From Nocardioides hwasunensis (GTDB taxonomy: Bacteria; Actinomycetota; Actinomycetes; Propionibacteriales; Nocardioidaceae), in the NCBI RefSeq assembly GCF_014779665.1, contig NZ_JACXYY010000005.1, forward strand, positions 124,001 to 188,000: 64,000 nt of DNA, written 5' to 3'. The notes beneath the pieces were generated by a model that worked only from the letters and a program-made list of their open reading frames with translations, was not told where the DNA came from and searched no databases. Below are positions 60,979 through 64,000 of this stretch, piece by piece (position 1 is the first letter of the stretch; every line of letters starts with the position of its first letter). The position numbers and the translations under genes were made by a program.

Positions 60979-61853
60979 TGACCACACAGCTTCCCCGGAC
61001 CGCGGTCGACGACCACGGCCAGCACGACCTCTCCGTGCGCCGCCAGCCCCCCAGCGGCGCCGAGCGCAAGCGCCTCTCCGACCTGCCGGGCTGGCTGCTG
61101 TCCAGCACCACGGTCCTGCTCCTGGTCATCGGCTGGGAGATCGCCGTGCGCACCGCGGACGTGTCCGCGATCCTGTTCCCCGCCCCCAGCGGTGTGATCG
61201 AGGCGTTGGTGACCGGATTCACCGACGGGCCCTTCGTCCGTCACACACTGGTCACGCTCCAAGAGATCGTCTACGGCTTCGCGTTCGCCGTCGTGGCCGG
61301 ACTGCTGACCGCGGTGTGGGTCACTTCCTCGCGGCTGGCCGAGAAGATCGTGCTGCCGATCGTGGTCGTCCTCCAGACGGTGCCCAAGGTGGCGCTCGCC
61401 CCGCTCTTCCTCGTCTGGTTCGGCTTCGGCATGGAGTCCAAGATCCTCACCACCGCGCTCATCGCGTTCTTCCCGGTGCTCATCAACGCGACACTGGGCT
61501 TCAACTCGACCAGCTCCGAGCAGGTCAACATGATGCGCTCGTTCGGCGCCACCCGCCTGCAGGTCCTGACCAGGCTCCGGCTGCCGACCGCCGTGCCGAG
61601 CATCATCGCCGGTCTCGACGTCGCGGTGGTGCTCTCGGTCATCGGCGCCATCGTCGCCGAGTTCGTCGGATCGCAGGCGGGGCTGGGCTACCTCATCATC
61701 GCCAGCAACACCTCGCTCGACACCACGACGATGTTCGCCGCGCTGGTGGTGCTGTCGGTGATCGGGCTGACGCTCCACTACATCGTCGTCCTCGCCGGCC
61801 GGCGCCTGGCGTTCTGGTCCGAGGAGAACCGCTCGCGCCACGCCGGTCTCTGA
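60978..61853 (+). CDS. SsuC/TauC-type ABC transporter permease
   Basis: A 291-residue membrane protein with about six hydrophobic segments. It has the family hallmarks TLQEIVYGFAFAVVAGLLTAVWV, QTVPKVALAPLFLVWFGFG and the coupling loop MMRSFGATRLQVLTRLRLPTAVPSIIAGLD. The N-terminal ~35 residues are hydrophilic and cytoplasmic. It belongs to the same operon as the aldolase and cupin. Confidence 0.93.
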   Translation: MTTQLPRTAVDDHGQHDLSVRRQPPSGAERKRLSDLPGWLLSSTTVLLLVIGWEIAVRTADVSAILFPAPSGVIEALVTGFTDGPFVRHTLVTLQEIVYGFAFAVVAGLLTAVWVTSSRLAEKIVLPIVVVLQTVPKVALAPLFLVWFGFGMESKILTTALIAFFPVLINATLGFNSTSSEQVNMMRSFGATRLQVLTRLRLPTAVPSIIAGLDVAVVLSVIGAIVAEFVGSQAGLGYLIIASNTSLDTTTMFAALVVLSVIGLTLHYIVVLAGRRLAFWSEENRSRHAGL

Positions 61854-61907
61854 CCACCCGTCACGCACCGCTGCCTCCTGTCCACGCTCCGACCCGAAGG
61901 ACCCGCC

Positions 61908-62993
61908 ATGCCCGCACGCACCCTCGTCCGACGCGCAGCCGCAGCTGCCTCCCTCGCCCTCGTCCTGCCGCTCGCCGCATGCGGTGGGGGCGACGGAGGC
62001 AGCGGTGGTAGCTCGGTCGCGATGACCCTCGCCACCCCGACGTGGAACGCCGGCATCGCGTCCATCGCGGTCAGCGAGGGCATGGGCTACTTCGAGGAGG
62101 AGGGGCTCGACGTCAACGTCGTGCTCACCGACTCCGCCACCACCCAGGCGCAGCAGATCGCGACCGGCAAGGCCGCGACCGGCGCCATCAGCCCGGAGCC
62201 GGTGATCCTGGGTCGGCAGCCAGGCAAGAACCTCGACCTCGTCTACTTCATGTCCTACTACAAGGACAACATCTACGGCCTGATGGTCCCCGAGGACAGC
62301 GACATCACCTCCGTCGAGGACCTGCGCGGCAAGACGGTCGGCGCCATCAGCCTCGCCTCCGCCTCGGTCACCCAGGCACAGGTCGGGCTCGAGGAGGCCG
62401 GTGTCCCGGCCGACTCCGTGGACTTCGTCGCGATCGGCACCGGCGGCCAGCAGGCCGCCGCCGTCGAGAGCGGCAAGGTCGACGCCCTCGCGCTGCTCGA
62501 CACCTCGTTCCAGGTCCTGAAGAACCAGGGCATCGCGCTGCGCGAGATCGAGGTCCCCGGCGCGGCCGACCTCACCAGCGGCGGTCTGGCCGCCCGCGCC
62601 TCGGACCTCGAGGAGGACCCCGAGCTCTACGTGAAGCTCGGTCGTGCCATCGCCAAGGGCGTCGTCTTCGCGCAGGCCAACCCGGAGGCCGCGATCGAGA
62701 TGCTCTACGACACCCACCCCGAGGCGAAGCCGTCCGGACTGGACGAGGACGCGGCGCTCGCGTCGGGCGTCTCGGTGCTGGAGGCCCGGCTGGCCAACCT
62801 CGGCATCGACGACGACACCGAGACCTACGGCGAGCTCGATCCCGCCCAGCTCGAGGCGATGGTGCAGTTCTTGCTGGACGCGGGCACGATCACCGAGCCC
62901 GTCGATGCCGCGAGCCTCTACGACGACTCGCTCATCTCCGACATCAACGACTTCGACCACGACGCGGTCCGCCAGGCGGCGAGGGACCGATGA
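61908..62993 (+). CDS. NMT1/THI5-like ABC transporter substrate-binding lipoprotein
   Basis: A 361-residue exported protein. The lipoprotein signal ends LVLPLAACGGG (Cys ~25) and a Gly/Ser linker follows. The mature domain is an SsuA/THI5-type fold (TWNAGIASIAVSEGMGYFEEEGLDV, DLRGKTVGAISLASASVTQAQVGLEEAG, VESGKVDALALLDTSFQVL). Ligands in the family include sulfonates, nitrate, pyrimidine precursors and aromatic acids, so the substrate cannot be assigned. The stop overlaps the flavin-reductase-like start (ATGA). Confidence 0.9.
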   Translation: MPARTLVRRAAAAASLALVLPLAACGGGDGGSGGSSVAMTLATPTWNAGIASIAVSEGMGYFEEEGLDVNVVLTDSATTQAQQIATGKAATGAISPEPVILGRQPGKNLDLVYFMSYYKDNIYGLMVPEDSDITSVEDLRGKTVGAISLASASVTQAQVGLEEAGVPADSVDFVAIGTGGQQAAAVESGKVDALALLDTSFQVLKNQGIALREIEVPGAADLTSGGLAARASDLEEDPELYVKLGRAIAKGVVFAQANPEAAIEMLYDTHPEAKPSGLDEDAALASGVSVLEARLANLGIDDDTETYGELDPAQLEAMVQFLLDAGTITEPVDAASLYDDSLISDINDFDHDAVRQAARDR

Positions 62994-63622
62994 GCCCGGT
63001 GGGCCCGGCCCGGACGACGATCGACCCGGCCGGCCTCAGCGCGGCGCAGTGCTACCAGCTGCTCACCGGCGTCGTGGTGCCGCGTCCGATCGCCTGGGTC
63101 ACCTCCACCGGTCCGGACGGCGCGCTCAACCTCGCGCCGTTCAGCGCCTTCACGATGGTGTCCAACATGCCGCCGATGGTCGGGATCAACATCGGCCTGC
63201 GCGACGGCGAGCCCAAGGACACCTCGCGCAACATCGAGGCACGGGGCGAGTACGTCGTCAACATCGCCGGGTGGGAGCACCACCACGCGGTGCACGAGTC
63301 GGGACTGCCCTACCCGCCCGGCGTCGACGAGGCCCACGAGCTCGGGCTGGCCACCACGGCGAGCGACGTGGTCTCGGTGCCGCGACTGGTCGACGCCCGC
63401 GTCAGCCTGGAGTGCCGCCTCTCGCAGGTGGTGGAGTTCGGGCGCGCCGGCGCGCGCTTCACCGTCGGCGAGGTCGTCCGGTTCCACGTCGCGACGGACG
63501 CGCTCGACGGCTTCAAGATCGACACTGCGACGCTCGACCCGCTCGCCCGCGTCGCCGGTCCGACGTACACCCGCATCGGTTCCGTGGAGCGCCTGCAGGG
63601 GGTACAGAGCGTCTCGGGATGA
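62990..63622 (+). CDS. Flavin reductase-like / FMN-binding split-barrel protein
   Basis: A 210-residue protein of the flavin-reductase-like family (PRPIAWVTSTGPDGALNLAPFSAFTMVSNMPPMVGINIG, KDTSRNIEARGEYVVNIAG). The family binds FMN; some members reduce free flavin for a partner oxygenase and others act directly on substrates. No two-component monooxygenase is encoded in this operon, so it may act alone or supply flavin to a distant partner. ATG 62990 overlaps the binding-protein stop, which marks it as the last gene of the operon. Confidence 0.87.
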   Translation: MSPVGPARTTIDPAGLSAAQCYQLLTGVVVPRPIAWVTSTGPDGALNLAPFSAFTMVSNMPPMVGINIGLRDGEPKDTSRNIEARGEYVVNIAGWEHHHAVHESGLPYPPGVDEAHELGLATTASDVVSVPRLVDARVSLECRLSQVVEFGRAGARFTVGEVVRFHVATDALDGFKIDTATLDPLARVAGPTYTRIGSVERLQGVQSVSG

Positions 63623-63644
63623 GCACCCACCCGATACCTGCCTA

Positions 63645-63685
63645 TCAAGCACTTGCTTGACTGCGGGCGACGTGCTCCCTAGCGT
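63645..63685 (+). promoter_or_regulatory. Promoter and KstR2-like operator of the terminal SDR gene
   Basis: TCAAGCA-CT-TGCTTGA (63645-63660) is a perfect palindrome and, with the preceding A, fits the pattern AnCAAGnnCTTGnT that I recall for KstR2-type TetR repressors. It overlaps a -35 TTGACT (63657-63662), 17 bases before TAGCGT (63680-63685). The ATG at 63693 follows the -10 by seven bases with no Shine-Dalgarno, suggesting a leaderless mRNA. Confidence 0.6.
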
Positions 63686-63692
63686 GACGCGC

Positions 63693-64000
63693 ATGGACCT
63701 GGGGCTCAGTGGACGACGGGCGCTGGTGACGGGCGCGAGTGCCGGCATCGGGCGTGAGACTGCGTGGGCGCTGGCCCGCGAAGGTGCCGCCGTGGCGGTG
63801 GTCGCGCGGCGCCGCGACGAGCTCGAGGAGCTCGAGCGCGAGATGGTCGCCGCGGGACTCCCGGCTCCGTACGTCGTCGTGGCCGACCTCGTCGATCGCT
63901 CCGCCGTCGACATCGTGCACGCGGCCGTGGTCGAGGGGCTGGGCGGGCTGGACGTCCTGGTCAACAACGCCGGCCAGGCGGACCCGCCCGGCGTCGAGCC
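63693..64000 (+). CDS. Short-chain dehydrogenase/reductase (3' partial)
   Basis: The N-terminal ~102 residues of a Rossmann-fold oxidoreductase that runs past the window end. The cofactor motif is ALVTGASAGIGRETAWALAREG, followed by VARRRDEL, which favours NADP(H), and the structural VLVNNAGQADPP. The catalytic Ser-Tyr-Lys part lies beyond the window. The KstR2-like palindrome in its promoter hints at a role in fatty-acid, steroid or CoA-ester breakdown under a TetR-type repressor. Confidence 0.88.
   Translation, partial: MDLGLSGRRALVTGASAGIGRETAWALAREGAAVAVVARRRDELEELEREMVAAGLPAPYVVVADLVDRSAVDIVHAAVVEGLGGLDVLVNNAGQADPPGVE

Noticed and set aside
1..64000. Possible CRISPR arrays, insertion sequences, integrases or phage genes.
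   Set aside because: No spaced direct repeats, transposase motifs or att-like duplications were found. The single tRNA at 11.1 kb has no integrase or tRNA-end repeat nearby.

Overview
The window is a 64-kb piece of a high-GC actinobacterial chromosome. It has strong G/C third positions, frequent GTG starts and many ATGA/GTGA stop-start overlaps. Its topoisomerase I has a lysine-rich tail, and it carries a Cds1-type cysteine desulfhydrase and relatives of MftD and MftG. A Nocardioides-like member of the Propionibacteriales is a reasonable guess, but it is inferred from general gene content rather than a marker gene. I see no insertion sequences, phage genes, CRISPR arrays or rRNA. No gap between genes exceeds about 265 bases.

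Region 1 (1-11.2 kb) is mostly housekeeping. It holds the end of a secreted PQQ-type sugar dehydrogenase with a PKD domain, a Tat-exported sugar isomerase/epimerase-like protein, topA, a secreted beta-propeller protein, tmk-holB, a membrane-anchored alpha/beta hydrolase, an OsmC-family peroxiredoxin and tRNA-Thr(CGT) with its own promoter and terminator.

Region 2 (11.2-31.1 kb) is devoted to amino acids and amines. A PucR-type regulator stands divergent to proline dehydrogenase and P5C dehydrogenase (pruA). These are followed by a FluG-like set (amidohydrolase, M20 amidohydrolase, glutamine-synthetase-like ligase). Next is one long operon of an MftD-like flavoprotein, an MftG-like GMC oxidoreductase, a class III aminotransferase and a complete branched-chain-amino-acid-type ABC importer. 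An RpiR regulator then faces ornithine aminotransferase and ornithine cyclodeaminase. Ornithine and proline therefore both drain to glutamate through pruA.

Region 3 (31.1-41.3 kb) has a LacI-type regulator and a perfect 18-bp palindrome over the promoter of a six-gene operon: CaiB CoA-transferase, MHS-type symporter, MaoC hydratase, alpha-ketoglutarate-semialdehyde-type dehydrogenase, a solute-binding-protein fold lacking a signal peptide, and an FAH-family sugar-acid dehydratase. An enoyl-CoA hydratase and an MBL-fold hydrolase follow.

Region 4 (41.3-50.4 kb) is the most striking part. A leftward operon encodes an SMP-30 lactonase, a ribose-type ABC importer, class II (degradative) HMG-CoA reductase and HMG-CoA lyase, with a divergent GAF/PucR-type regulator. 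Read together this is a candidate mevalonate/mevalonolactone uptake and degradation system, ending in acetyl-CoA and acetoacetate.

Region 5 (50.4-64 kb) contains cds1, then a LysR regulator divergent to pcaF-pcaI-pcaJ (lower beta-ketoadipate pathway), an IclR regulator, a two-subunit class I fumarate/tartrate-type hydratase, and a rightward operon of unknown purpose (DUF6282-like hydrolase, bicupin, HpcH/HpaI aldolase, SsuABC-type importer, flavin-reductase-like protein). The window ends inside a short-chain dehydrogenase preceded by a KstR2-like palindrome. Nearly every catabolic block has its own regulator and a visible inverted repeat in the control region.
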